Assembly (NCBI RefSeq): GCF_000485595.1
Contig: NW_014577302.1
Span: 278,903 to 333,969 of the forward strand
Length of the DNA stretch: 55,067 nt
DNA from: Priapulus caudatus
Taxonomy: Eukaryota > Priapulida > Priapulimorpha > Priapulimorphida > Priapulidae
Reading direction: 5' to 3'
The notes beneath the pieces are model-generated. The model made no database searches. It saw only the letters and a program-made list of their open reading frames with translations, and was not told the DNA's origin. This document shows, piece by piece, positions 10,801 to 24,400 of the stretch; the stretch's first letter is position 1, and each line of letters starts with the position of its first letter. A program made the position numbers and the translations under genes.

Positions 10801-13800
10801 AAAAATGGTATTTTGGATATTTCTCAACTACCAGAAAGAGTGAGGTTACAACATTTTCGCCACATGTTAAGCACAATATGGACCAAAATAGCGCATCAGG
10901 ATTTACCGAGAAAAATGGAAAAAAACTGCTTAAAAATCAAGTTGTGTTAGAATTGAACATTTTAGTGAATAAAGAGGCATAACTAATAAAATACGGCACT
11001 TAATAACAATCCCTGGCGCGCTTTTTTACAGCATTATGTTACCATTAAAACGAGTGTAAAATTAAATTAATCCGAGTTGTAATCACAGAGAAATAGCCAT
11101 TTATACATCGGCTACTATGTTAGAAATCGAAATGGAGAAATCAGCATTTTTCTATTTTTCACAATGATCAACGAGTGCAAAATGGGTTTAGTATGAGCAT
11201 GAGTAGTATGTGAAACATCTACTGTTAGTACTTACTGTGACATATCCATGACTAACTGACACCACTAAATTGGTAATATGTTCCATGCACCTTGAGAAAT
11301 TGTGAGAAATTACGAGGTTACCACCGCACTTTCATGCAAAACGCGCATACGATGTGTACTGCTTGCCATTACTAAGCTATGTGTCAACAAACACGCGCTT
11401 AAATGCAAGGTGTGTAACAAGGGAAACGGGGCTATTTTCGGTCGCGTGGCAATTTCAACTATCACTGACAGATGACAGCTGTAGGAGGGTTGATGCTGAA
11501 TGATACTGGCGTAGTGAAAATCATGAAAATTTTGGTTGTATCATGTCTTTGACGTCATCAGTGACGTCAGCTGCTGCTCACTACACAGGTACGCGGGCAA
11601 TCAAAACGCTCTAAAAGTTCACATGTACCGTTATATGGAGAAATGAGCATATACAGAGGTGGCACATAGTGTTAGCCATCGAATAAAGTTGAAAATTAAA
11701 AATCGGTAAAATTTTGACTAAAACCTTGAGAATATCCTTAAATCGTGTTTTCGGTGCATAATTTGTCAATAATAGTTGCAAGGGAAATGACATTCTAGCT
11801 TATCTGTGTTTGTATGTCTGGTGACTTAGACTGCTCCAACCCTAGCCTCTTTACAGGGTGTTTAAGTTATGTCGTATGTGATCACTTTCTATTGTGTAAA
11901 TAACTGATGGTATGTCCACTGCACGTCTCTCCTGCTTAATTGCAGGCTAGTAGGTGAAACAGTGCCATATTTAATAACTCTGTTTAATATTTTATAGTTT
12001 AGCATGTATTATTTTCATTTCCCCTATTTTGCTAACGTGAGTGATCTCTATGTATACGTCAAAGTATAGATTGAATCTCGGCTAATTTTCAAAACTGCCC
12101 GGTCACGGCACCAATGTAAGGCTGACTTTCGTACGTCTCTCGCACTCGTCGGTCAGTGAGCGTAGACAGTGATGGTCGAAGACGGCGTGTATAATATAGA
12201 CGGGTTTATTCTAATACATATGTTACTACATACTGAAACACACGCACCTCCGTACTCGGGTGCCACACCTATTCTGTCGAACATTCTTGTTTTTGCCTTT
12301 TATAGGTCGCGTCCTGTCATCTCATTATGCCGTGATCATATTGCGGTTTATGCCGTATTTTCCGTATGCCGCACTGTCCATTGCCCTATCAGAAGGTTTA
12401 GCTGGCCTTATTGATTAGTCCCTTATGCTGACCGGGGCAAACGTGACTGGACATGTTTTGGATGAGTCATCCTATTTCACAATCCCTGTACTGCGTTGCG
12501 TAATCATTTCTCGTCACCACGCAATACTTTACAGTGCCACCCTATATATTTTATGACGCAGTCTCTGCTGACATGGTGTTCCACATTGTATGCACGCTAT
12601 GCATGCTGACCGTGTTATGAACCGTGCTCACGTGACCAGTTGATTCCAGGTAGTGATAGTGAAAGTTCTTGTTGTTGGGAGAGCCGCGTTCTCGCGTAGA
12701 TGCAGAGGAGTCGAGTATACATGTTCATACGGTTTGCCTGTGTCGTGAACAGCGTGTATTGTGCATACGTGTTGACAGTATCGTGAGTACGCGGCATAGT
12801 GTTTTACGTTTGGAGCTTTATTTCGATATTAGTTCAATAAAGTGTAGTTTATTAATGGAAGAACAGTGATTTTAATCAGCGAGGTGGCATTTTTTGATAA
12901 ATTTCTGTGTGGCCGCTGAGAATTTGAGCGAGGTGGCCCCTCACTTGTGACAATGTAGGGGAAACACTGTATAATATATATGTCAAGAGCTAATAATACA
13001 TGAAGTGCATAACGGGAACATGGGTAAATATTGCTAATATATTGCAAAATTACTCTAATTTTAATCCCATCATGCAGCATTCGTTCCACTCTAAAACAAG
13101 ACCAACTGCTTGTCTCTACGCCACTCCTAGGCTGAGACATTGGATTGTAAATTTTAACACACTGTCGTAACATTTGAATAAGATTAGATTACTAAATCTA
13201 GTATCTAGTATCTAATATCTCAGCCTAGAAGTGACGTAGAGACAAGCAATTTTGCCATGAAGTTGAACTATTCCCCCCCTTTTCCCCTTATACACTATTA
13301 TTAGCTATTGATGTTGTCTTTGAAAACCGTTTCATTGTGTTTTAGAGGTAGCTAATGCTGGCTAACATTGCAGGTTAGGATAGAGGGCATTGTTGAGAAA
13401 ATCTCAAGAGAAGATACTTCAGCTTACTTTCACAGTCGGCCTCACGACAGTCAAGTTGCGGCCATCTGTAGTCTTCAAAGTAAACCAGTTGCTAGTTTTC
13501 AGGTCAGTATGTGGTTTTGATTTAATAATGATTTCGCACACGTGATTGTGTTGTCTAGGGTGTTTCATAAATGCTCCACCTATAACTGCAATTGGTTCAC
13601 ATCCATCTGCAGACCTATCGCTTTAAATTATATTATTTTAAATCATTGGTTATAATTTTTTTCAAACATGTTATAGTATCTGTTCAGCTGTAATTCATGG
13701 GGCAATACTAGCCACACGAGCACCAACCTGCTGCATGCAGCTCGACAGGGATGTTGTGATACATGTGAATGTTCTGATACATTAACCTGCAATTATAGAC

Positions 13801-14163
13801 TGGGCTCTTTTATAAAAACGTGAACTGTAATGTAAATCCTGTAATGTACCTGTTGTAAAGTAAATATTGTAAATGTTTGAAAAGTAAATAACTACAAATA
13901 AATAGTTAATACAGACAAACATATCTGATTCTGTAAGGATTGAATTTTGTGGACACATTAATGGTTACTATGCCTCCGCTCCAAATATGCGTACATGTGG
14001 TGCATTAGGAGTAGTTAAAGTTAGTCCAATTTTAGTAGTAATTTTAGTCCAAACACAGACAACAATTATATTGCATTGCATTATGACTGATTTCGTGTAC
14101 CAGTGTGACAACCTACATGCTTTACTATTATATTTCAGATGCTTGTATTATTCTCTTACAGAA

Positions 14164-14224
<61 letters not shown>

Positions 14225-17200
14225 CATTTCTTCTTATGAAGTAATATTATGCTATTGGCTATAGCCTATAACGTCGTACTAGACATCCCCCCATTTCTCT
14301 CTCATGTGTGCGTGCGTGCGTGCGTGCGTGCGTGTGGCGGGGTGTGTGTGTATCGTGCATTGCTAGGCGGTTGGAGTCAAACCGGTTGGTGTCAATTGTT
14401 GAAACTATATTATTGTTCTGTATGTTGAACATTGATCTGTTGTATGGATGTGAGCCATTATGGAGATATGATGTTGTTGGTCTATATTTATTATGTTGAT
14501 TGGTTACGTGACAGTATGCCAGGGTTCTGCTTCTGTTGAAATTTTGGGCATTTGGGTTTTTTGCAAGCACTGAATCATGATTCTGAGATAAAACAGCTCT
14601 CATGTCTGAATTGCTCTCATCTGTATCCATTGTTGGGTAAGCCAATACCAGTGCTGAGGTCAGCAACTGTATGAGTTTGCTGAACCTTCATTTCTTCTCT
14701 CCCCATTCGAGCAATACAGGAATTAAGAAAATAGGGAAACAATAAATCTGTAATATGAAGCAATTGCCAAAAAGCTTATTGTTTCTCCAGCTGACTGTGG
14801 CGCCTTCCAGTTGTTTACTGCTTCCATCTTTGACGCCACTCAGCTGTTTGCTGGGACGCATCTCAGACTACCACCTGATACCACCTGCCCTAAGAAATTG
14901 ATACTGGTCTGGGACAAGTAACATTTCGCTGGTTTTAATTTCAGGTTTGCTGCTCTGAATCGGTTGAAAACCGTTTGCCGATTTTCGATTGTCTCCACGA
15001 ATATTTTCGTAGTTAAACTAAGCATTTTCTGCCCAGCTACCCACGCAGGGCGGATTCCATGAGTCGTTCAAAGGTCGCTGGTGCATTTCACAATCCGAAG
15101 TCATCACACAAAACCTCCATAAAGAGTCCTTTGTGGAGACCCTGTTATATCTTTGGAATCTTCACCTATTTCTACTTTCCAGTAGCCTGCTGCTAGGTCT
15201 AGTCTTGCTAACCAGTATGCTTCACATGGTAAGTCACCCATTCTGGGTAGTGGGAATGCATCCTTTCATATAGCATGGTTGATTTTTTTCTAGTCAACAC
15301 AGAACCATCCTTTTTTGTCACTAACACAACCAGTCAAGCTCACTAACTCCTTACCTGAGCATGTCTTCAATTTCTGTACCTATGTCTCTCTGTCTATTGA
15401 AAGGAATTCGAGATGGTGGCTGCTTGATCGGTCGAGCATTTCCAGTATTGATCCAATGCTTAACGATATTCGTCCTTTTAGGGCCATCTCCTTGTCCGGC
15501 GAATATATCTCTCAGTTTTTCTGTCTCTCTGATTCGCTCATCGGGCTTTAATCTAGCATCTGCCCTGTTCAATAGATTATTTTTATTATTCACTAACACA
15601 ATCGGTGAACCCCACGGCCTAATTGCCTGACTCAATAACTCCTTTCTTGAGCATGTCCTCAATTTCCGTACCTATATCTTTCTGTCTATTGAAAGGAACT
15701 TGACTCAGTGGCTGCTTGATCGGTTGAGCATTTCCAGTATTGATCCAATGCTTAACGATATTCGTCCTTCCAAGGCCATCCGGCCTGGTCCGGCGAATAT
15801 ATCTCAGTTTTTCTGTCACTCTAATTCGCCCCTCGGGCTTTAATCTAGCATCTGCCCTGTTCAGTAGATTATTTAGGTGATCTTCCAGCTGTTCGGGTAA
15901 TATTCCCTTAAGAGAGTTTACCTCCCCTTGTCATTGCCTTGGCGCTTCTCTCTCAGTTGGTTTCAGATGTCCCACTTATTGATCATCCACTAACAGGATA
16001 GGCCCTTTTCCTGTCTGGCTGATGACCAGTGGTACTTTCATCACCTCTCCTGGGAGAACAGTCTGTTTCAGCTGAATTCCTTGAAACTACAGCAATTTAA
16101 ATTCTGTGGTAGGTACCAGCCTTGCATTCTTTCCCCTGGATAAATTTCCATAAGAGTATGTCCATCGAGGAACGCTAGATCCGCTACCTGGCTGTATCTT
16201 TGTTGTTTCTTTCACGTAGAGTGGTATACCATCCTCTCCCCCTGTCAAGCATCCTTGAATTGCTTGCCCATTTAATGAAATCATCCCTGTAGCCATGTGT
16301 TGGGCAAGAAAGTCGAGCCCTAGTATTTAATCCAAATCTCCTAATTGTGCAACAACCATTTTATTTCTGTATATTCCCCTGGTGATCTCGAAGTGGTTAT
16401 CAGTTTCTCCAGGACTAACCAGCACATCTCCATTTCGTAGTAGAATCGATTGATGCATTGTTTGTGTGAATTGGTTGATGCCCTGTCAGTTCTAATCACG
16501 GGATATGTTGTTCGTTTGAATTAGCAATGGGGTTAGCCGCTAGCTTTTCCGCCAGGTGGCGCAGCGGGAGTTAGAAGTGTTACAACGATTGCGCAACGAA
16601 CGAGTCAGTTGTAAAGATACAGGAATCATAGCGATATAACCAAGTTAAAATGCCTTCGTACTGTTGTGTTCCTGGTTGTAAGTCGGCTAAAGCTGGTCAT
16701 AAGTTTCCAGCGAACCCGAATCTGAACTACAAATGTAAGGTTGCTGTGAGGAGAGTTGAGAAAACCACAACAAATGTGTAGAAACCGATGAGGCATTCTA
16801 AAGAAGATGCCTGATCGGGAAACTATTGACGCGTATATGCCAACAAATTTCAACAAACTGTTCCCAAACACAAGAGTTATTTTAGATGCAACCGAGACTC
16901 CTATTCACAAACCAAGTAGAGTTGATGACCAGAGTGTTACATTTTCTACGTACAAAAACAAGAACACTTTAAAAACGATGATCGGCTGTAGCCCAAGAGG
17001 CCTTGTTACTTATGTCAGTGATAGCTATGGTGGTAGCGCCAGTGACCGTCAAATTATTGAAAGGTCTGAGCTGTGTAGTAGTGCTATGTTTGACAGGGGT
17101 GACAGCATCATGTCACTTATGATTTATGATTTCCAACTTTAGGCGAGCTATTGTCAGCAGTAATGCCTAGTGTCTGTAGTAAATGGCTGCGTTTTAGAAA

Positions 17201-18412
17201 TAAAGATATACATAATTTGTATTGCAACTTGAGTCTTTGTAGCTTTACTAATCCCAATAAACATATTACATAACTCCTGAGCACACACAAAAGAATAAAC
17301 ACCCACTTCACATATGCACCACTAATATCACAGTGTTTCTCAATAAACATATTACATAACTCCTGAGCACACACAAAAGAATAAACACCCACTTCACATA
17401 TGCACCACTAATATCACCGTGAATCTCAATAAACATTATTACATAACTCCTCAGCACACACAAAAGAATAAACACCCACTTCACATATGGACGCAAGCAC
17501 ACACGTACGCATGCACGCACCCACGCACGCACGCACACACGCACGCACACACTTGTACGTGCGCACATGTACGTGCACACGCACGCACGCATGCACACAC
17601 GTGTACCTGCACACGCACGCACACACGCACGCATGCACGTACATGTATGACCACACGCACACGCACGCACACACGCACGCATGCACGCACGGGTACGTAC
17701 ACACGCACCCACGCACGCATGCACGCACGAGTGACCACACGCACACGCACGCATGCACGCACGGGTACGTACACACGCACCCACGCACGCATGCACGCAC
17801 GAGTACGTGCACACGCACGCACATGTACGTGCACACGCACGCACACACGTGGACGTGCACACCCACGCACGCACGCATATATATTGTCAGCGCGAATATA
17901 GGTGGTGTACGACAGTAGGGGCTCTTCTGCAGGTCCTACATGTACCTACATATATACATGAATCTCAATAAACATATTACATAACTCCTCAGCACACACA
18001 AAAGAATAAACACCCACTTCACATATGCACCACTAATATCACCGTGAATCTCAATAAACATATTACATAACTCCTCAGCACACACACACAAATAAACACC
18101 CACTTCCCCCACTCTATCCCGGGTGTGCATCTGGGTACGCGGATAATCTTCACCTCTGCAGATGTGCTGCCCTCCAGCGGCAACTGTTTCTAGCGGCTAA
18201 CCCCATTGGTTGTTCGAATCGGTTGATGTGTTGTTCACTTAAATCATAATCAGGACCCCCTATTTCCGTGACCTTTCCCGTTGCTCTCTTTTCGCTTGCT
18301 GGTTGCTTTTCCAAGCTCGTGGTCAAGCTGCCTCGGCGGTTGTAGTCCATTGGTGAGGTTGCTTGAGAGCAAACTCACTCAGTAGTTGTCGTCGCGTGTG
18401 CTCGTGGCCAAA

Positions 18413-18444
<32 letters not shown>

Positions 18445-21400
18445 GGCGTTCTCTCTCTCTCTCTCTCTTGGTGGTGGTTGTCGATCGAGTGAGCTCATGG
18501 CCGAACTCCCTCAGTGGTTGTGGTCCATCGTTTGAGCTCATGGCCAATCTTTCTCTTGGTGGTGGTCATTTATTGTGTGAGCTTCGTGGCTGAACTGAAG
18601 TGTTACTAGTACACCGTAGCTCATTATATAGCTGGCTGACTGGCATGCGGCCAGCCAGACAGTACCACCCAGTGCCACCCAGCCACACCCTTGTGACGTA
18701 GATGCCAGCCAGTACCTAGGTGGTGTAACCCCCCCCCCCGCCTTGCTCATGGGTAGTGTTACCGCCTACCTTGCACTGGTATCTCTTTTCGAGAATTGTT
18801 ATACGTTCAGTTTTATTCATTTCTAATTTAATTAATTAAAGAAGCCAGAATGATTTTTGTCTGATAATATTCAATGCGTGTTTATATTACGCTATTATTT
18901 ATGAATATTCGTCCCATTTCCTTTTATTTTCCTCCGTATTACCCGTACAACCAAGATGGCTGCCCCAATTGGTTGCTATAAACTCTCATATTGCATGAAA
19001 CTCTCCTATATTTTATATCCATGACCATGTAATTATCTTCTCCCAAGTTGTGTTAGTGTAGCTAGTTGGTATCTATTCAATTAGTGTGGTTTTACCCAGC
19101 CAGTGTTGTGCCGTTGTTGCAATGTTGTAAGAACGTTTTATTTTGGCAGTGCAATTTTTTTTTTGTGGAGACTTGTGTAAATTTGTGGATTCTTCTATAT
19201 GTTGCCACAACTTTGTGACTTACGTTGCGATGCAACGTTCCTACACCGTCATACAACATTCCTGCAACCTTTCTGCAACCCTCATGCAACATTTACACGG
19301 CATGTGGAAACATCCATCCAATGAAACTAGAACGTTCATTTAATGGAGACAATGTGAAATAAAGCGTATCGTATAATACTTTCTTGACATCACCGCTCCA
19401 AACGTATGGAATGCGCGTTAGAGTTCTTGACTCGTGGTACTCGTACTACGAGATGTTCAGATGTTACTGTTCAGACCTTGCGTTGATTATTGTTCTTAAC
19501 CCGTTGATTCGTTTCGCGCTAGCTGAATAGCTACTTGGAGAGTCAGTGCGCAGAGCAAAAACACTCCAAGGCAAGTGTTAACACACGAAAGGTTTATGTA
19601 CTTCGTCATATATGCACACACACCAAAAGTGCATAAAAGTCCGCAAACCCCAAACAGCTAAAACTACTCGTCAATGTTCATCACATTCATACGTCTGCGT
19701 CTTGTCAGTCTGTCACATCGTCACTACTAGAATGGTTTACACGTGCACGTGTGACAAATAAAAACCAAGATCTGGTGAGCTCGTGGTGTGCATCGTTATA
19801 TATGCTCCCCGCAAAGTGACGTCATACTAGGGGGCGCCACTGGCTGTGATGCCTCCAAAAACTCTGTGCGCCTCCACCAGAGGCCACCACTCTGCAGTGA
19901 GGGTGCCTTAAACTATTACATTTACCCTTTAATTTATCCACGAGAGGCCGCCACGTAACTGCAAAGACTCTAGAATTCCTCGATCAAGACATTTCGTAAA
20001 ACAGCGTAGCCTTGAAGTTATCTGGATCGGCGCATCTGTTGTGCAGCTGATTACCATCCGGTTTCGCGCGTTTATCTATAGAAATGCACGTTTATACATC
20101 CGCTGGCGCAGCCAGAACGTGACATATTTTCGCAACCCTGGCTAGTACATAGCCATAGGGAACATACGCTACTAATTCCTACACAATAACTTCTACTAAT
20201 TAACAAGCTCTATGCACCGCACTGTTACATCACTCCCCCCACAGAAAACTTGCTTGACTTGATCTCAACAAGTGTCGTCCTAAACCACTCTAAACATGTA
20301 ACATAATTACCGCCTCAACCGACATTACCTGAGAACCCTTAACTAACTTAAATCTTAACCGACATCTTAACTAACACGCGTGTGGGCATTACCGATTATC
20401 CCAGATTCATTTTGCAATTTTTTTTTAGTACACACTACTTGCTACCTAGCATTCACGCTCAGTACTTAATATCTATGATTCATTAATACAATTTAATATT
20501 GATTACAATCACTACATACGAGAAATGATGTTAAATGGAAATATGGATGGAAATTGTAGATGGAAATTGTGGATGGAAATTGTAGATGGACATTGTGAAT
20601 TGAAATTGTAGATGGAAATTGTAAATGGAAATTGTGGATGGAGATTGTAGATGGAAATTGCGCAAGATGCTGCATTTTGTACCAGAGCTGTGCAAGATGA
20701 CAGGTCTGACATTTGAAGCAAGAATTTTACGACCGGATGCCCTTCTTGACGCCAACTCCGATTAGTCGCCCCCTACGACATGCAGGAGATACAGTAGGCC
20801 TATTCGCTTGCTGTGCCTACACAGCTGTAACTACCTCAAACAGTAAAAAAAAACTATGCTAGACTTGAAACTTAATAACTATGGGTACAACACGAATGTG
20901 TACAGCAAATATTGGTAATACTGGCAACCATGAACTCCCAATACCCCTAAACACTTAAATCGGTCTGTAACTCTATCGCTTCCTGCTGGTTCGCGCGCGA
21001 GGAAGGCGGGGAAGGTGGGTTAGGGTCAACTAGGTCCGTTGCCGCCGATCCTACAGCAGCGTCCCGCGTAAGAGTAGGCGAGGCCGTGGGTCACGTTGAG
21101 ACAAGGACGGGAGTGATTGTAAACCGGCATTGATGGCAACAGCCTTGGGTCAGGTTAGTTTTCTTGCAATAAAACCAAACGAACCCCGCACAACCGATGG
21201 CGAGCAACTCATAAATGGCGAATTGTTGCCACTGCACACCCGAGAAACCACTTGAAGCACCCAGTAATGGGAACGATTGCTAGCAATGGAATTCTTTAAT
21301 TGATCATACGGTATATCGAACGCCTTATTGGCGTATAGCTTTGGGGGTATAATTGAAGCAGGCAGCAGATCCGTAGCGTTTCCTCGATGAGCTGCTAGCG

Positions 21401-24400
21401 CGGCCAAATCGCGCCAAATGGTAGGCACTGGCAACTGTGGCGGTAACATTTGCTGTACATGGCTAGTAATATTAACGCGAGAATCGTGATGATAAAAGGT
21501 CGGCAAGGTTAACGAGGGTGAATGGGCTGAACACCCGGAAGCCAGGGTTACGACCTGTTGCAAATGAATGTGGATGTCGGTATTCACCGGAGGTGCGTCA
21601 TTCCCGGATTGACACGAAACAGTGAGAAGAAATGGCTTTATTGGCGCAATCAGCCAATGGCCGTTAGTAAGGTACGCCACATGATGTTTTTGTTGCCGAG
21701 CAATGTTAAGACGTCGCAGACAACGCTGATGGATGTGCTCCTCTTGATTAAGGAAAAGCGATACTACACAGTCAGATGAACCGGCTACTTAGTAGATTTC
21801 CGAGGCTCACTGGCAAATGTTCTGATTGTCGTCCAGGCACTTCCGTATGCGGTCTGCCTTCGGATAAAAATAACGTGCCCTATTCTGTGCCAAGGCCACC
21901 TACTGCGGACTTATATCATAGTAAACGTATGCAGTAGAATTGGGAATAAAAACCGGTGTAGGGATAACCTGGTAGACGTCAAATATCTGACCAACGTGCT
22001 TCAACGGTAAGAATGTCAAAACGTGAAAGGACGTGGCAGAGGGCACGACCACTGTTTTCATTAGGTCATAATAGTAAAGGATGCCCTCTTCAATATCCCC
22101 CGCCAAGGCGAGATAGTCCGGAAGCGTGTCCTTAATGGCACGCAGTAATGTTCGAAGTTGCGCCGGCGGTGTTAAGGATATCGCTAATTTACCCGCTAAA
22201 AGATCACTAAGTGCCTGTTCTAAACCTGCAATGACACTCGTAATGTCATGGAGTGCCATCATTATTGCATCAGTGGTAGACTGAAGCCGACTAAGTGTGG
22301 ACAATTTATCATCCGTTGACGCAGCTAACCGGTCAAGCCGGTGACTAACCCAATTTAAAAATGTATGTAAATAATCTGTGCCATCAATGAGATCATTGAT
22401 GGTGGCTCTGTTGAGCTGCACCTGGGTGTGGGTAATATTAAAAACATTCAATCTGTCCTCCAATGCATGCTGGAAGGCATCCTGAGACAATTGAAACTGG
22501 GAAAGTCTCAAATCCAATCTTGCAATATCCTCCTCATCCGCTGTTACATAAAGAAACTTCTCAATTTTCCCCATAAATGGTAGAAGAGAGCGCTTAGAGC
22601 GTTGCTTGACGAACATACTCGTGAGACCTTCTAATCTATTAACTAGATGCTTATACTTCAAAAGAAAAGTAATCGCATGCGATTCAACAAATTCCTGAAC
22701 CGTATTCTGAACACGTCTCAGACTCGGGTCGGTCGTATTATCATGACGACTGGGTCTCTCCTTGAGCAAATATCGAATTTGCCTGTCAATTCCGTTCATG
22801 TAGTCCGTGATTGGCTGTATCTCAAGGGTAAACGCCAAAGCCCATGTTGATTGGGTAATGGCCATACTCCACTTCAGTACGAACACAGCCCCCTGTGTGG
22901 CCGCCATATCGCCAAGGACTGCGCTAACGCACAGACCAAATCTGCAAGAGGAATACGAAGAACTTCTGAATGCCTAGGCCACACCTTAATGAAATAGCCC
23001 TTAACTCGCCTAGCAAGAATTCTGTTCCTAGCTCCTTCCGATACCATTGTTATACGTGGCTCCCGCACTATGGCCACTGGCTCAACGGAATGTGCACTTT
23101 CCAGAACCGTAGCTATGATATCAATATGGATTCCTGGTGTCTCATTCCTATCATCATATTAGTCATACGTGAGTCGTTGCGCATCTCCTGGCGAGGAACT
23201 CGTATCCCCGTGCTCCCGCTTGAGGTGCCGGCTCCTGGACTCCAAATAACTATTGGCGTCTGTATTCTCATTCAATTCCGTCTTGACCTTCTGAGTCATC
23301 ACACTCACATCTCCCGCTTCGGCAGGTTCCTGTAGACTGACCGCGGGCACCATCAGATGCGCCCTTGTTGGAGAGGTCGTCATGACGGCAATCTCTGCTG
23401 TCGTATCACTAGAGCTGCATGCGACGTCTTCTTCCTCAGTGTGATGAAATGACTTAGAGGGAGTTCATCTTCCTCACCGAACTCGTCATCACTACTACCC
23501 TCCTTGGCAGGTGGATATGCCAATGTCGCTGCCCTCTGAGGCTGACGACGTTCTCTCTCTGGCATATCTTGTTCCTGTGCCGGCCTGCTACAATCCCACC
23601 GAGCCTGTGGGTGTGCTGCTCGAATATTCTCCACATGTGATATCACTTCTCGCTTCGTGATCTCGTGTTGCAGGAGATGCTTCTTCAGACTTAACACCTT
23701 TATCACAATGTAATACGGGTGCCAAGACCACTCTAGCTTGCGGACGGTATTTGGCTTTATTACCAGATCGTGATAGTAGATGGGGTCACCGACTTCAAAA
23801 TTGAGCTGCCTAGGTCACTTGTTATAATGGTACTTATTCTTAAGGCGCGCCAGACGTGTTCTATCTCTGACATGTGCATAAGATTGGTGTAATCTCTCTG
23901 ATGTTTGCGCAATAGGGTCTTCATCGTATGTTTTCCTCCTTAGACGTAACAGTGTGTCTAGCGGTAACGTGGGTTCTCTTCCATACAGTAGATAGTAGGG
24001 TGAGTACTTTGCTCTATCGTGGATGCTCGTTCGATAGGCTACAAGCAACGGTGGAATCTTTAGGTCCCAATCTGTCTGTGAATTGTCGACATAGCTCGAG
24101 AGCATGGAATTAAGCACTCGATGCCATCGTTCATTGGCACCGTTGCTTGCTGGGTGGTATGGTGCAACTTTAATGCCATTGATGCCCATTTCCTTTGTTA
24201 ACTTTGTAAGTATTTTGTTGTCGAACTCTGGTCCATTATCCGAGAGTAGAATCCGAGGTGCTGAATGCCGAGGAAAGATCTCTGTTTGCAAAAGGTTAGC
24301 TACTGTCTCAGCACTCTTGGCCTTTACTGGAAAAGCTTCAGGCCATTAGGTATAAAGGCAATGGAAATGTATCAGGTACCGATTACCGCGCGGTGTGAGT

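Larger units (their letters stand above)
16525..18208 (+). mobile_element. THAP + DDE (ISL2EU-like) DNA transposon, internally deleted
   Basis: Inverted termini CAATGGGGTTAGCCGCTAG at 16525 and the exact complement ending at 18208 enclose a THAP start codon region and a DDE_Tnp_4-type transposase fragment. THAP fused to this DDE type is the arrangement of ISL2EU (PIF/Harbinger-related) elements. It splits the Gypsy fragment. The 3' half has been expanded by an 86-bp satellite and an (ACGC)n array. I could not define a target duplication. Confidence 0.75.

Noticed and set aside
14259-14666. 135-codon - strand ORF as a gene
   Set aside because: No family resemblance and about one fifth of it is translated microsatellite.
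17308-17971. Several 130-190 codon ORFs on both strands rich in Cys/Arg/Ala or His/Thr
   Set aside because: They are six-frame readings of the (ACGC)n microsatellite and 86-bp satellite; no start context, domain or conservation signal.
17256-18110. Regularly spaced repeats as a CRISPR array
   Set aside because: Units are tandem without unique spacers, the context is a eukaryotic transposon, and the one long interruption is microsatellite.
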